Of a stretch of 57,578 nt of DNA, positions 1 to 9,356 are shown one piece after another. The stretch covers positions 1 to 57,578 of the forward strand of contig JAJDUT010000122.1 in the NCBI GenBank assembly GCA_022826515.1. Reading direction: 5' to 3'. Origin of the DNA: Candidatus Latescibacterota bacterium (lineage in GTDB: Bacteria > Latescibacterota > UBA2968 > UBA8231). A program made the translations under genes and the position numbers. The first letter of the stretch is position 1, and each line of letters begins with the position of its first letter. The notes beneath the pieces are model-generated. The model was not told the origin of the DNA and did not search any database. It worked only from the letters and a program-made list of their open reading frames with translations.

Positions 1-267
1 CCTTTCGCCCATGACTTAGGCTACGCTGGCGATCCCTTTATCTGGAACGACGACCGCCGCTTGCAACTCCGCGCCAAACTCGACGCCGTATTCTTCCACC
101 TCTACGGCGTTACCGACCGCGACGATATCCGCTACATCTACTCAACCTTCCCCATCGTCAAACGCCAAGAAACCGCCGCCTACGACAAGTACCGCTCCCG
201 CGACCTTTGCCTCGCCTATATGAATGCTCTTGCTTCGGGTCAACCGGACGCCGACGTTTCTGTATGA
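1..267 (+). CDS. C-terminal end of a DNA methyltransferase / Eco57I-type restriction enzyme (partial)
   Basis: The reading frame is open from base 1 to a TGA at 265-267, so only the last 88 residues of a gene that starts outside the window are present. The tail has the pattern I associate with the end of Eco57I-type and related large N6-adenine methyltransferase/restriction proteins: an aromatic-rich stretch, then RLQLRAKLDAVFFHLYG, then a YIYSTFPIVKR segment and a K(Y)RSRDL helix. No catalytic motif lies inside the window, so the assignment rests on this C-terminal signature. The SIR2 gene begins 16 bases downstream on the same strand, which suggests a shared transcript and a defence role. 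It could instead be the methylase of a multi-gene restriction system. Confidence 0.5.
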   Translation, partial: PFAHDLGYAGDPFIWNDDRRLQLRAKLDAVFFHLYGVTDRDDIRYIYSTFPIVKRQETAAYDKYRSRDLCLAYMNALASGQPDADVSV

Positions 268-283
268 GGCTTCCGTAAATACC

Positions 284-3200
284 ATGAAGATCGCAGAAAT
301 CGACTTCCCTTCTCCTCTGTTATCCGCTTTGCGCGATGGCGAATTGGTCATTTTCGCCGGCGCGGGCGTTTCAATGGGCGAGCCTGCTTGTCTCCCGAGC
401 TTCAAAGAGTTAGCAGAAAAGATCGCGCAAGAAACCGGCGAAGTATTGCAAGATGGAGAACAGGAGGATCTCTTTCTCGGAAGGCTCCATGACAAAGGTG
501 TGAAGGTGCATGAGCGAGCTGTGCGAGAGCTTTCCCGCAATAATCCAAAGCCGACGGCTCTACACAATAACCTCTTACGACTTCATCAGAAAAGCGAACA
601 AGTTCGCGTCGTCACCACCAATTTCGATCTCTTGTTCGAGGAAGCGGCACAAGATGTCTTCACTGCCGTGCCCAAGGTGTCCCAAGCACCGGAATTGCCG
701 CAAGCGCGAGATTTTTATGGAATCGCTCACATTCACGGCGACCTCAATCATCCCCAAGATCTAGTACTCACCGATAAAGACTTCGGCGCTGCGTATATGA
801 ACAAGGGATGGGCGAAGGACTTTCTCGTTGAACTGTTCGGTCATTTCACGGTCCTTTTCGTCGGCTATAGCCACAACGACATAATTCTGAACTATCTGGC
901 GCGTGGGCTTCTCGTGGACTCGACTAAACCGCGTCGTTTCGCCTTGACGGACGATAGCGACTTGCAGCGTTGGGAATCGCTCGGAATCGATCCTGTTATC
1001 TATCCGAAACCGGACGCAAAGGATCACAGCAGGCTTTACGAGGGCGTCCGCTGCTTGGCTGACCGTGCGAACTTCAGCATCTCAGACTGGCAACGAGAAA
1101 TCACGGGGATCGCAGAGAAATCGCCTCTTTCCCTAGACGAAGAAGCGGCCGACCTCATCGCCGATTCCCTCTCGTATGCGGAACGGACGCGGTTATTCAC
1201 GCAAGCCGCCACCTCGCCTGAATGGATCGACTGGCTCAACAATCGTGGGCACCTAGACCCACTCTTCGGCCCCAATAACATCTCCGAACCAAGCGCGCTA
1301 CTAGCTAGGTGGTTAGCTGAGAACTTTGTCCTCGATCAGTCTGATAAGCTCTTTCTACTGATTCCCCAACATCAAATGCAATTGAATCCGTCTTTCTGGT
1401 ATCAGTTGCAATGGGCTATAGGGAAAGCGGAGAAGCCGCTGGACGAGAACACTCTATCTCGCTGGGTCTCGTTGCTACTCGAAACCGCTCCAACAGATAT
1501 GAACTGGCCTATGTGGCTGGAGATCAGCAAGCGCTGCAACGATCAAAACTTGAGGCCGGCCTTATTGCAGATTTTCGCTGCAATGTCGAAAAGCCGTCTT
1601 CTATTGAAACCGGGCTTCACATGGCCCTCTGACGATGAAGACAATCAGCCTCCAAGTATAGATGTCGATCTGCCGCTAATTTGTGATCTCTATGTACTCA
1701 ATGAGCTTTGGGAAAACGAACTCAAGCCGAATCTAGCTCAATTAGCTGAGCCATTGCTTTCGTTGGTCGTCCAGCATTTCAAAGATCGGCATCGCACCCT
1801 GTGCATGTGGCAACAGCCAGACGAAGGGGATTATATAAGTCGTTCAGCCATCGAGCCCCACGCTCAAGACATATCCGTCGAAGACATTGACATTTTGATT
1901 AACGTGGCGCGAGACTCCCTTGAGTGGCTGGCGTCGAATCAGGCTGGCTCGGCAGCTCTCTGGTGCGATCTCATTATCAATTCTGATATACCGTTACTGC
2001 GCCGTTTGGCAGTACACACCTTATCCCTGCGCTCTGATTTGACGGCGGACGCCAAAATAGACTGGCTATTAACGCATATCGGCCTATACGACTCGAACGC
2101 GCACCATGAGACTTTCCGGGCCGTGAAACAGACCTACCCGCAAGCCAGCCCAGCACAACGCGAGAAGCTCATTGAAGCTGTCCTAGCCTATTGTTGGCCG
2201 GGTGAAGACCTCTCTAACAGAGAAGAGAACACGGCGTACAGGCACTTCAATTGGCTGACTTGGCTTCACGACGCAGACCCCACTTGGCCCTTAGCTGAGG
2301 CTAAACTGGACGAGGTACGGGAGAGGTATCCAGAATTCCAAGAACCAGAACATCCGGACTTCAGATCTTGGATAAGGCCGGTAGAAACGAAAAGTCCTTG
2401 GAGCGTTGAAGAATTGCTGGCAAAACCAGCCGGCGAGTGGCTCGAAGAATTGTTGTCTTTCCACTCAAACGATCCCCTTGACGAACACCTACTCCAACGT
2501 GACGTAGGAAATGCGGCGAAGCAAGAAGTCAGATGGGGATTCGATCTAGCAGATGCCTTGGTTTCAAGGGAAAACTGGGAGACTGACCTCTGGACTGTGC
2601 TGATACAGGCTTGGTCGGAAACAGAGCTTGACGAAAATCAAGTCCGCACAGTCATCCATCTCCTGAAAAATGCCAATTTGTATCAAAAACATGGGCGTGA
2701 GATTGCCCACATGCTTTACGATTTAGTAAGAGATGGCGGCAGGTCTTACGCGTTAGAATTGCTCCCGCAAGCGAACAAAATCGCCGCAGCTCTTTGGGCC
2801 AGTATCGACCGAGAACCGCCCTTCTATGAAACGTCGAATTGGCTGAGTTCGGTCTCTGCAACTCTCGCCCTGTTCTGGCTGGAAAGCCTATCTCTATGGA
2901 GAACGCAGCAAGACCCGGTCCCCAATAGACTTGATGGCGAGTATTTAGCGGCACTGTCGAAAATTGTAGAAGATCGGACGATAGAGAGAAGATTTGGAAA
3001 GACCATTCTCGTGGGTGAATTTGTGTTCCTGTTAGCGATCGATGAGAACTGGACAAAGGAAAATCTGCTACCGCTTTTCTCCAAGAAAAACCATAGCAAT
3101 GCCGACGACTATAAAGCGATCTGGAATGGTTTTTTGACTTTGGGACGTCTCACCCCTCCCGTAGCGGAACTTCTGGGGGAAGCATTTCTCGAAGCTGTTC

Positions 3201-3781
3201 AGTATATCAACAGCGACTTATCTGATCGGCGCGATAAATTTATCGAAGCGTATGTGACCATGATCGGATATTATGTCAAGGATCCCACCAAAGAATGGAT
3301 TCCTAAATTTTTCGCTCACAGTGATACAAGGGGCCGGTATATTTTTGCGTCTAAGGTGGACAATCACTTGTACCGCATGGATGAGGCACGACAGCAAAAC
3401 TATTGGCAACGCTGGCTGAAACGCTATTGGCAGAACCGTTTGGAAGGTGTGCCAAAGCCTCTTGAACAGGATGAAATCAAAGGCATGCTGGAATGGCTGC
3501 CACACTTGACCGGGGTATTTCCCGAAGCCGTCGAATTGGCAATTCAGATGCCGAAAATTCAGGGGAATGCAGGGGGAATGCTCTACAGACTTGAAAAAGG
3601 CGATCTGCCGAATACTCATCCCGAGGCCGTAGCGCGATTGATGATTTACTTGGGACAGTCCGATTTGCTCAGATATAATTTGAGTCAAGGACGAGAACTC
3701 ATCGCCAAGCTCCTCCAGTCGCCACTGTCGCCAGAACTCAAGACGAAGCTCCAAGAACTCGACGCCAAATTAATCAACTGA
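284..3781 (+). CDS. Large SIR2-domain protein, putative anti-phage NADase effector
   Basis: A 1165-residue protein with an N-terminal SIR2-like NAD-binding domain (about residues 15-270) and a long, mostly helical C-terminal part. Visible SIR2 motifs are GAGVS (26-30), TTNFD (111-115), the catalytic-type His in HIHGDL (H151-G152) and GYSHND (194-199). This spacing is that of the SIR2_2 group used by defence proteins that deplete NAD+, rather than of protein deacetylases. I recognise no domain in the rest; a DUF4020-like region is possible. An upstream ATG at 224 would add 20 residues but overlaps the preceding gene, so I chose the ATG at 284. The gene is visibly less GC-rich than its catabolic neighbours, which fits horizontal transfer. 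The trigger and partner are unknown. Confidence 0.8.
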   Translation: MKIAEIDFPSPLLSALRDGELVIFAGAGVSMGEPACLPSFKELAEKIAQETGEVLQDGEQEDLFLGRLHDKGVKVHERAVRELSRNNPKPTALHNNLLRLHQKSEQVRVVTTNFDLLFEEAAQDVFTAVPKVSQAPELPQARDFYGIAHIHGDLNHPQDLVLTDKDFGAAYMNKGWAKDFLVELFGHFTVLFVGYSHNDIILNYLARGLLVDSTKPRRFALTDDSDLQRWESLGIDPVIYPKPDAKDHSRLYEGVRCLADRANFSISDWQREITGIAEKSPLSLDEEAADLIADSLSYAERTRLFTQAATSPEWIDWLNNRGHLDPLFGPNNISEPSALLARWLAENFVLDQSDKLFLLIPQHQMQLNPSFWYQLQWAIGKAEKPLDENTLSRWVSLLLETAPTDMNWPMWLEISKRCNDQNLRPALLQIFAAMSKSRLLLKPGFTWPSDDEDNQPPSIDVDLPLICDLYVLNELWENELKPNLAQLAEPLLSLVVQHFKDRHRTLCMWQQPDEGDYISRSAIEPHAQDISVEDIDILINVARDSLEWLASNQAGSAALWCDLIINSDIPLLRRLAVHTLSLRSDLTADAKIDWLLTHIGLYDSNAHHETFRAVKQTYPQASPAQREKLIEAVLAYCWPGEDLSNREENTAYRHFNWLTWLHDADPTWPLAEAKLDEVRERYPEFQEPEHPDFRSWIRPVETKSPWSVEELLAKPAGEWLEELLSFHSNDPLDEHLLQRDVGNAAKQEVRWGFDLADALVSRENWETDLWTVLIQAWSETELDENQVRTVIHLLKNANLYQKHGREIAHMLYDLVRDGGRSYALELLPQANKIAAALWASIDREPPFYETSNWLSSVSATLALFWLESLSLWRTQQDPVPNRLDGEYLAALSKIVEDRTIERRFGKTILVGEFVFLLAIDENWTKENLLPLFSKKNHSNADDYKAIWNGFLTLGRLTPPVAELLGEAFLEAVQYINSDLSDRRDKFIEAYVTMIGYYVKDPTKEWIPKFFAHSDTRGRYIFASKVDNHLYRMDEARQQNYWQRWLKRYWQNRLEGVPKPLEQDEIKGMLEWLPHLTGVFPEAVELAIQMPKIQGNAGGMLYRLEKGDLPNTHPEAVARLMIYLGQSDLLRYNLSQGRELIAKLLQSPLSPELKTKLQELDAKLIN

Positions 3782-3783
3782 CG

Positions 3784-3925
3784 TTACGCAGCTTTTGTCC
3801 CCAACTTTCCCATCCCTGTAACCTTTCCGCTACACTCCAGCACCTCCTATCCCCCGCCTCCCCTCTGAGCCGCCCCCCTAGCACGATTTTTGCCTATTGC
3901 GGATACCACCCCACCCGCAATCCAG
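3784..3925 (+). repeat. Conserved leader of the Rpn-like element, copy A
   Basis: About 140 bases between the SIR2 stop and the Rpn gene closely match bases 57195-57323, which precede the second Rpn copy. Both start with TTACGCAGCTTTTGTCCCC and share a pyrimidine-rich tract and GCACGATTTTTGCCT near the end. The match begins 3 bases after the SIR2 stop codon, which marks a likely element boundary. In this copy an extra tract of repeated CCTAATT-like units (about 3946-3979) lies between leader and gene; copy B lacks it. Confidence 0.8.
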
Positions 3926-3986
3926 TTCGGATAGCTTGCCAAGCCCTAATTCCTAATTCTCAATTCCTAATTCCTAATTGATCGCC

Positions 3987-4895
3987 ATGGCCGAAATCGA
4001 CCTCGTTTCCAAGCACCTGATCCAAACCCACCCGGCCGACTTCGCCCGCTTCGCCCTCCAGCGCGATGACATCGAAGGCGTTGAAGTGCTCGACACCGAG
4101 CAACCCAACGTCCGCCGCCCCGACAGCCTCCTCCGCGTGTGCATCGGCGGCAAGGAGGTGTTGGTCCACCACGAGTTTCAAACCACCGATAGCACCGATA
4201 CCCCCATGCCCCTCCGCATGGCCGGCTACATCGGCCGCCTGATCGAACGCTACGGCCTGCCGGTGCATTCCTATGTCCTCTACCTGCGCCCCAACGCCGG
4301 ACGACGCGATCCGGGCTACTACCTGCAAGAGCATCCCGACCATCTAGTCGTGATCCGCTACAAAGTGCTCCGTCTGAGTCAGCTCCCCGGTCAAGCCGTG
4401 TTCGACAGCGGATCGGTGGGCTTGCTGCCGTTTGCACCCCTGATGCAGCCGCCAGCCGGACAGGCTGAGGCCGCGTGGTTAGAGCAGTGTGTGACCAAGG
4501 CGTGGGACATGCCGCTGGCGCGGTCGGTCAAAGCCGATGTGCTCACCGGGTTGACGCTGTTGAGCGGCTTAGTGTATAATCCTCAGACGATCACGACCAT
4601 CGTTTCCAAGGAGTACCTCATGGACCTCATGCGCGAATCCTCGTTTGCCCAATACCTAACCCAACAAGCCCGCGAAGAGGGCATTGAGCAAGGCATTGAG
4701 CAAGGCATTGAGCAAGGCATCCGCGAAAGCATCCAAGAAGTGCTAGAACTGCGCTTTCAGCCGCCGGCCGGGCGCCGCTTAGCCGACCAGATTGCGGCCA
4801 TTGACGATGTGCCGCGTCTCAAGCAGTTGCACAGAGCGGCCATACAGGTGCCTAGCCTCGAAGCCTTTAGGAACCTGCTAGACGCCGAAGAGTAG
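3987..4895 (+). CDS. Rpn-like PD-(D/E)XK nuclease-family transposase-related protein
   Basis: A 302-residue protein of the Rpn / PD-(D/E)XK 'putative transposase' family. These are recombination-promoting nucleases that spread as single-gene elements. The nuclease core is visible as D46 in RRPDSLL and the family's E-x-Q variant at E63/Q65 in HHEFQT. The C-terminal part carries the usual Glu/Gln/Gly-rich helix; here it contains a short tandem repeat of the unit IEQG (about residues 232-245), coded by a 12-base repeat near 4680-4720. The start at 3987 gives MAEID, identical to the second copy at 57347. A conserved leader precedes both copies. The family is often non-essential and subject to frequent truncation; this copy looks intact. 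Confidence 0.82.
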   Translation: MAEIDLVSKHLIQTHPADFARFALQRDDIEGVEVLDTEQPNVRRPDSLLRVCIGGKEVLVHHEFQTTDSTDTPMPLRMAGYIGRLIERYGLPVHSYVLYLRPNAGRRDPGYYLQEHPDHLVVIRYKVLRLSQLPGQAVFDSGSVGLLPFAPLMQPPAGQAEAAWLEQCVTKAWDMPLARSVKADVLTGLTLLSGLVYNPQTITTIVSKEYLMDLMRESSFAQYLTQQAREEGIEQGIEQGIEQGIRESIQEVLELRFQPPAGRRLADQIAAIDDVPRLKQLHRAAIQVPSLEAFRNLLDAEE

Positions 4896-4968
4896 GATGA
4901 GATACCCGCTAGGCCCTTGACGGCCAACACGGGCGAAGCACCTTGACTCCCAACCAAGAGGAATACCC

Positions 4969-5613
4969 ATGAGCCAATACTGGATTGAAGACGGACAAAC
5001 GCTGCTGTTCATCGGCGACAGCATCACCGACTGCGGTCGCCGCGGTACCGAGGCCCCGCTGGGCAACGGGTACGTGCGCCTGTTCACCGAGTTGGCCACG
5101 GCCCGCTTCCCCGAGCGACAGGTTCGCTACATCAACAAAGGCATCGGCGGCAACCGCGTCACCGACTTAGCTGCCCGCTGGCAGGACGACGTGCTCTATC
5201 ACCGGCCGGACCGGCTGTCCGTCAAGATCGGCATCAACGACCTGCACAGCCATTTGCGCGGTGCCGAAGACAGCGTCGATCCGGCCCGCTTCGCCGCTGT
5301 CTATGAACAGTTGCTAGAGATCACCCAAAACGAGCTAGGCTGTCCCCTCGTCTTGCTCACCCCGTTTTACATTTCTACCGACCACAACGGCCAAACTTTC
5401 CGCAGCCAAGTGCTCGAACTCCTGCCTCGCTACATCGAAGTAGTGGAGCAACTAGCCGAGCGCTTTGACGCCCGCCTAGTGCGCTTGCACGACATCTTCC
5501 AACGGCAGCTCCAGTACCGCGACGCCGATACCTTCTGCCCCGAGCCGGTCCACCCCAACCAAGCCGGACATCTGGTCATCGCCCAAGCCCTGACGGATGC
5601 CCTGACTGCGTAG
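4969..5613 (+). CDS. SGNH/GDSL-family hydrolase
   Basis: A 214-residue esterase-type protein without a signal peptide, likely cytoplasmic. SGNH blocks are present in order: GDSIT with nucleophile S18, the oxyanion Gly in KGIGGNR (G61), GIND with N90, and HPNQAGH with catalytic H195. The acid usually found three residues before the His is Glu (E192) rather than Asp. Such enzymes remove acetyl or acyl groups from sugars or lipids; the substrate cannot be read from the sequence. An AGAGGA ribosome-binding site sits about 9 bases upstream of the ATG. It follows the Rpn gene by 73 bases but is probably unrelated to it. Confidence 0.85.
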   Translation: MSQYWIEDGQTLLFIGDSITDCGRRGTEAPLGNGYVRLFTELATARFPERQVRYINKGIGGNRVTDLAARWQDDVLYHRPDRLSVKIGINDLHSHLRGAEDSVDPARFAAVYEQLLEITQNELGCPLVLLTPFYISTDHNGQTFRSQVLELLPRYIEVVEQLAERFDARLVRLHDIFQRQLQYRDADTFCPEPVHPNQAGHLVIAQALTDALTA

Positions 5614-5864
5614 CAGGGACGCGCACGGTCTCGCCATCGTCGAATCTAAGCGGTGGAACTTACCTCTCCCCTGCGCCGTCAACCCATCAGCGTCTTCCAC
5701 CCAAACATTTCACAAAACAGAATCTCTGCGTACATTTATAAGTCCCCCCTAATCCACACCCGTTACCCAAGCAGAATAGGATTCGTCCGACCATCTCTTG
5801 ATGGCACGGGACAAATTGAACTGCCCACACCGAGTACACTCTAACCTTATGGAGAACACGTAAT

Positions 5865-8177
5865 ATGCCGATTCGCTTAGCCCTACTCGCCCTCGCCGTT
5901 GGTCTGTGGAGTTGTGGAGACGACGATGATTCTGCCCCCACGGCGGCGGCTGTCGATTCGATGATCGCCACGGCCGATTCCATGTTGGTCGCGGCCAATA
6001 CCATGCTGGCCACGGCCGATTCGATGATCACCGCGGCCAACACCATGATCGCTGCAGACGCAGATTCCACCATCGCCGCGGATGCCGATTCCATGCTAGC
6101 GGCTGCTAATGACATGATGGCTACTGCGAATTCGATGATCGCCGCGGCGAATGCCATGGTCGCCGCAGACGCCGATTCGACCATTGCGGCCGACGCTGCT
6201 TCCATGCTAGTCGCCGCTAATACCATGATCGCCGCCGCGGATTCCATGCTGGCCGCGGCCGGTTCCATACTGGCTCCAGCAGCGGTTGTGCGGCCCACCG
6301 GCGAGTTAAAGCCTTGGGATCTTTCGTCCATTGTCACCGCGGACGAAGTGCGGGCCATGCCGCCGGGCACGACCGTATTCATGCGCACGGAATTTGCCAA
6401 CGGCGAACTGGCCGACCTCGAAATGACGTTTGTCCAAGTAGTCGATGATTTTCTGCCGCCGATGCCGATTTACATGTTTGAAGCCTCCGACCCGGCGCTG
6501 ATACAAATCGGTGGCGTGGCACAAGGCATGAGCGGCTCCCCGGTTTTTACCGAGCAGGGCACTTGGGGTGCTATTGGGTATGGATTTAACGGCCAAACCA
6601 GCCCGCCGTACTACGGCTTTGCCACCCCCATCGAATGGGTCATTGGCACACAGGGGCTCGTGCCAGCGGCCAAGCCCACCGCCACGTGGGAAGGGTACAG
6701 CATCAGCCCCTTAGAAATCCCCTTGCTCAACACCGGACTCAATGGGGTGCGCTCGCTGCCGGAAGGACGTTCGTCTCTGCTGAGCAAGACCGTTGCCGCC
6801 GGCCTGACCCAAGAGCGCCAAGCGAGCTTTGAGGCCGGCCGGCCCCTGACGGTTGGGTTGCTGCTCGGCGAGCTTACGCTCGGCGCGTTGGGCACCATAT
6901 CGTACGTCGATGGCAATCGGGTCTATGGATTTGGGCATCCGATGAATAGCTCGGGGCCGGTTGAGCTTCCCATAATTGAAGCCAAGGTGATCGGCGAAGT
7001 TTCCAACTTGTCCTCTGCGTTCAAATACGGGACGCTCAATCCAACGGTGCGCGGAACGCTGACCGAAGACCGCTTGCCGGCCGTGCGCGGCGTGCTCGAC
7101 GAAGAGCCGGATTTAGTGCCGATTAAGAGCGTCTATGCGTTTCCGTCGGGCAGCGAACTCGAACTTACGCACCGGATGGCCGTTGGCATCAGCCCGTATG
7201 CCTCGCTCGATTTGGTCTCCACTGCCTTCTTTTTTCCCTTGGCCAACCGGGTTGACAACGATCCTGACCATAGCATCCGCGTTACAACGGACATTGCTTT
7301 TACCGGCTCGGATTCAACCCTCACCCGATCCCGGCTTTACTCCTCACCAGGCGGCCGGCTCTTAGCTTCCATCTACGAAGCCTACGGCGACGTGTCATTC
7401 GCCCTCGAGGAACTGATGACGCGAGACGATTACGCCGTCTATGTGCGCGAGGCTGCCGTACAGGTCGAAGTGATTCCCGGCACTCGTTTTGCCACCCTAG
7501 GGCAGGTTACGGCTGATTCGGTCGTCAGTCTTGGCAGTGCGCTGAACATTACCACTGCGCTGCGCGTGGGACGCACTGAAGACCGAGAAGTCGAGCTAGC
7601 CCTCAGCGTGCCGGATACGCTGTGGCCGGGCTTTTACCAACTCGAAGTGGGATCCGCCGCAACATTAGGACCCGATGAGCTACTGTTCGCTCCACCGCAG
7701 TATGGCCCTCCCACTGAGGAATCGCTCGACGATGTTTTCGCCCGCCTGAATAAACCCGACGAGAACGTCCTCTTAAAAGCTCGCTTGGCGTTTGTCGCAC
7801 CACCCCTTCCCCCACCACCGCCTGAGTTTGAAGGAGAGGCGGGCGAAGGGATGCCGGAAGAGGGTGAGACCGAAGCAGAAGAAGGCGGAACCGAAGGGGC
7901 GGAGGAGCCTGAAGGCGACGGCGAATCAGAAGGGGACGGCGAAGAAGGGGACGGCGAGGAAAGTAGCGAGGACGAATCCGAAGGCGAAGAAGGGGAAGGT
8001 GTAGAAAGCGAACCCGAAGACGGCTTTGATGATTTTCCGTCGCCCGAAGATTTTCCGCCCGGCCCCCCACCCGCGCCCCCGGCACCCATTTCGACGCAGC
8101 AAGACGTCGATCTATTGCTCCAAGGTATCCAATTCCTCGAGGTAGAAGTAGTAGCAGGGGAAGAAGTAGAAGAATAG
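5865..8177 (+). CDS. Lipoprotein with alanine heptad coil and SpoIVB-type (S55) peptidase domain
   Basis: A 770-residue exported lipoprotein. It opens with a short hydrophobic signal ending in a lipobox (LWSC) followed by an Asp-rich linker. Residues about 25-140 are some fifteen heptads of the form (D/N)-S-M-(I/L)-x-A-A, three of them lengthened by one residue. The centre resembles the S55 peptidase family of SpoIVB: GMSGSP with nucleophile S223 and a GFGHPM motif with H358. In SpoIVB the two catalytic motifs come in the opposite order, so activity should be treated as likely rather than proven. The C-terminus (about 655-735) is an extremely acidic Glu/Gly/Ser run followed by a Pro-rich stretch. 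A GGAG ribosome-binding site precedes the ATG. No partner gene is adjacent. Confidence 0.72.
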   Translation: MPIRLALLALAVGLWSCGDDDDSAPTAAAVDSMIATADSMLVAANTMLATADSMITAANTMIAADADSTIAADADSMLAAANDMMATANSMIAAANAMVAADADSTIAADAASMLVAANTMIAAADSMLAAAGSILAPAAVVRPTGELKPWDLSSIVTADEVRAMPPGTTVFMRTEFANGELADLEMTFVQVVDDFLPPMPIYMFEASDPALIQIGGVAQGMSGSPVFTEQGTWGAIGYGFNGQTSPPYYGFATPIEWVIGTQGLVPAAKPTATWEGYSISPLEIPLLNTGLNGVRSLPEGRSSLLSKTVAAGLTQERQASFEAGRPLTVGLLLGELTLGALGTISYVDGNRVYGFGHPMNSSGPVELPIIEAKVIGEVSNLSSAFKYGTLNPTVRGTLTEDRLPAVRGVLDEEPDLVPIKSVYAFPSGSELELTHRMAVGISPYASLDLVSTAFFFPLANRVDNDPDHSIRVTTDIAFTGSDSTLTRSRLYSSPGGRLLASIYEAYGDVSFALEELMTRDDYAVYVREAAVQVEVIPGTRFATLGQVTADSVVSLGSALNITTALRVGRTEDREVELALSVPDTLWPGFYQLEVGSAATLGPDELLFAPPQYGPPTEESLDDVFARLNKPDENVLLKARLAFVAPPLPPPPPEFEGEAGEGMPEEGETEAEEGGTEGAEEPEGDGESEGDGEEGDGEESSEDESEGEEGEGVESEPEDGFDDFPSPEDFPPGPPPAPPAPISTQQDVDLLLQGIQFLEVEVVAGEEVEE

Positions 8178-8183
8178 CACCAA

Positions 8184-8213
8184 TGTAGGGGCGGTTCGCG
8201 AACCGCCCCTACA
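8184..8213. repeat. Perfect 30-bp palindrome between convergent genes (REP-like)
   Basis: Two 15-base arms, TGTAGGGGCGGTTCG and its exact complement, meet without a spacer and lie 7 bases after the stop of the S55 lipoprotein gene, facing the convergent dehydratase gene. A transcript from either strand would form a strong GC-rich hairpin. No U-run follows on either strand, so it is not a textbook intrinsic terminator. From memory this motif recurs as an interspersed palindrome in many unrelated bacterial genomes. It may block transcription between convergent genes or protect 3' ends. Confidence 0.8.
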
Positions 8214-8245
8214 CCTACCGGTTCGACGCCGGTGCGTACCGTCCT

Positions 8246-9340
8246 TCAATAATCCGCCACCGACCCATCCCGCAGCCGATTATCCGGCCACCTAAACTGC
8301 CGACCGCTTTCCTGCCCCACGGCAATGGCCCGTTCCTCGTCGATCTCCACGCCCAATCCCGGCCCCTCCGGCAGTGACGCATACCCTTCGGCATCCAACG
8401 TCCACGTCTTGTGCGCCACGCCTTCGGGCAATTGGTGATCGTAGCCCTCGTGGATGAGGAAAAACGCCACCGAGGCCGCCACGTGTAAGCTCGCCGTCAG
8501 GCCCAGAAACGACATGGTGCAATGCGGGGCAATCGGCACGTGATGCGCCTCGCACAAAGCAGCGACCTTCTGCATCTGGCTGATGCCGCCGCCGTGGCCG
8601 CAGTCGGGCTGCAAGATATCGACGACCTGAGCCTCCAAAATCTCGCGCACCTCCCAAATGGTGCGGTCGCGCTCGCCAGTCGCCAACGGCACGGGCACGG
8701 CCTCGCGTAGCTTGTGCATAGCCTCAATGTTGCCCGGCACCCATGCCTCTTCCAAAAACAGCAAATCGTCCGGCTTGAGATAACCGGCAAACTGCTTGAC
8801 CAGCGGCAGCGGCAACATGCTGTGCGCATCGAACATCACCGCCCCATCCGGCCCCACCTTGGCGCGCGCGTCAGCCACCCGCTGCACCAACTCTGCCACC
8901 TCAGCCGGCGTCCCCGCGTGATATTGTGCACCCCCAGGGCCGACCTTGATCGCCTTGGGACTAGGATACATCCACACCTTGTCGCGGCAGGGGCCGCCCA
9001 ACAGGCGATACACCGGCACCTGATAGAGCTTGCCAGCAATGTCCCACAGCGCCATGTCAATAGCCGAAATCACATGCACCATCAGCCCACCGCCGCGCAG
9101 GTTGCGATGCGCACGGAACAGCCGCTGCCAGTGATGCTCAATCCGCGTCGGGTTTTCCCCGACGATGAGCGAGCCCAGCGATTCGGCCAAGGTGCAGGCG
9201 ACCTTGGTCTCCATGTTGTTGATCTCACCCCAACCGACCACCCCCATATTCGTCTCCACCTTCACATAGCCCTTGGCCCCCACCGGAATGGCCGTCAGGC
9301 GCTCGACCCGAATGGCCGAGCCGCGATCTTCCACTGTCAT
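8246..9340 (-). CDS. Galactonate-dehydratase-like enzyme (enolase superfamily)
   Basis: A 364-residue sugar-acid dehydratase of the mandelate racemase group. The barrel residues are D171 with H173 (FDAHS), E197 (FLEEAW), E223 (TGERDR) and H273 (APHC). Their spacings (2, 26, 26 and 50 residues) equal those I recall for E. coli D-galactonate dehydratase (D183, H185, E209, E235, H285), giving three Mg2+ ligands and two catalytic His. The expected reaction is dehydration of an aldonate to a 2-keto-3-deoxy acid; galactonate is the best guess but related aldonates are possible. An AGGAGGA site precedes the ATG. It lies 16 bases downstream of the ATPase gene and may share its transcript. Confidence 0.87.
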   Translation of the reverse strand: MTVEDRGSAIRVERLTAIPVGAKGYVKVETNMGVVGWGEINNMETKVACTLAESLGSLIVGENPTRIEHHWQRLFRAHRNLRGGGLMVHVISAIDMALWDIAGKLYQVPVYRLLGGPCRDKVWMYPSPKAIKVGPGGAQYHAGTPAEVAELVQRVADARAKVGPDGAVMFDAHSMLPLPLVKQFAGYLKPDDLLFLEEAWVPGNIEAMHKLREAVPVPLATGERDRTIWEVREILEAQVVDILQPDCGHGGGISQMQKVAALCEAHHVPIAPHCTMSFLGLTASLHVAASVAFFLIHEGYDHQLPEGVAHKTWTLDAEGYASLPEGPGLGVEIDEERAIAVGQESGRQFRWPDNRLRDGSVADY

Positions 9341-9356
9341 GTGCTTCCTCCTAGTT

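Noticed and set aside
7603..8089. Ser/Pro- and Arg-rich frames antisense to the acidic tail of the S55 lipoprotein
   Set aside because: Low-complexity complements of the Glu/Gly repeat, not genes.
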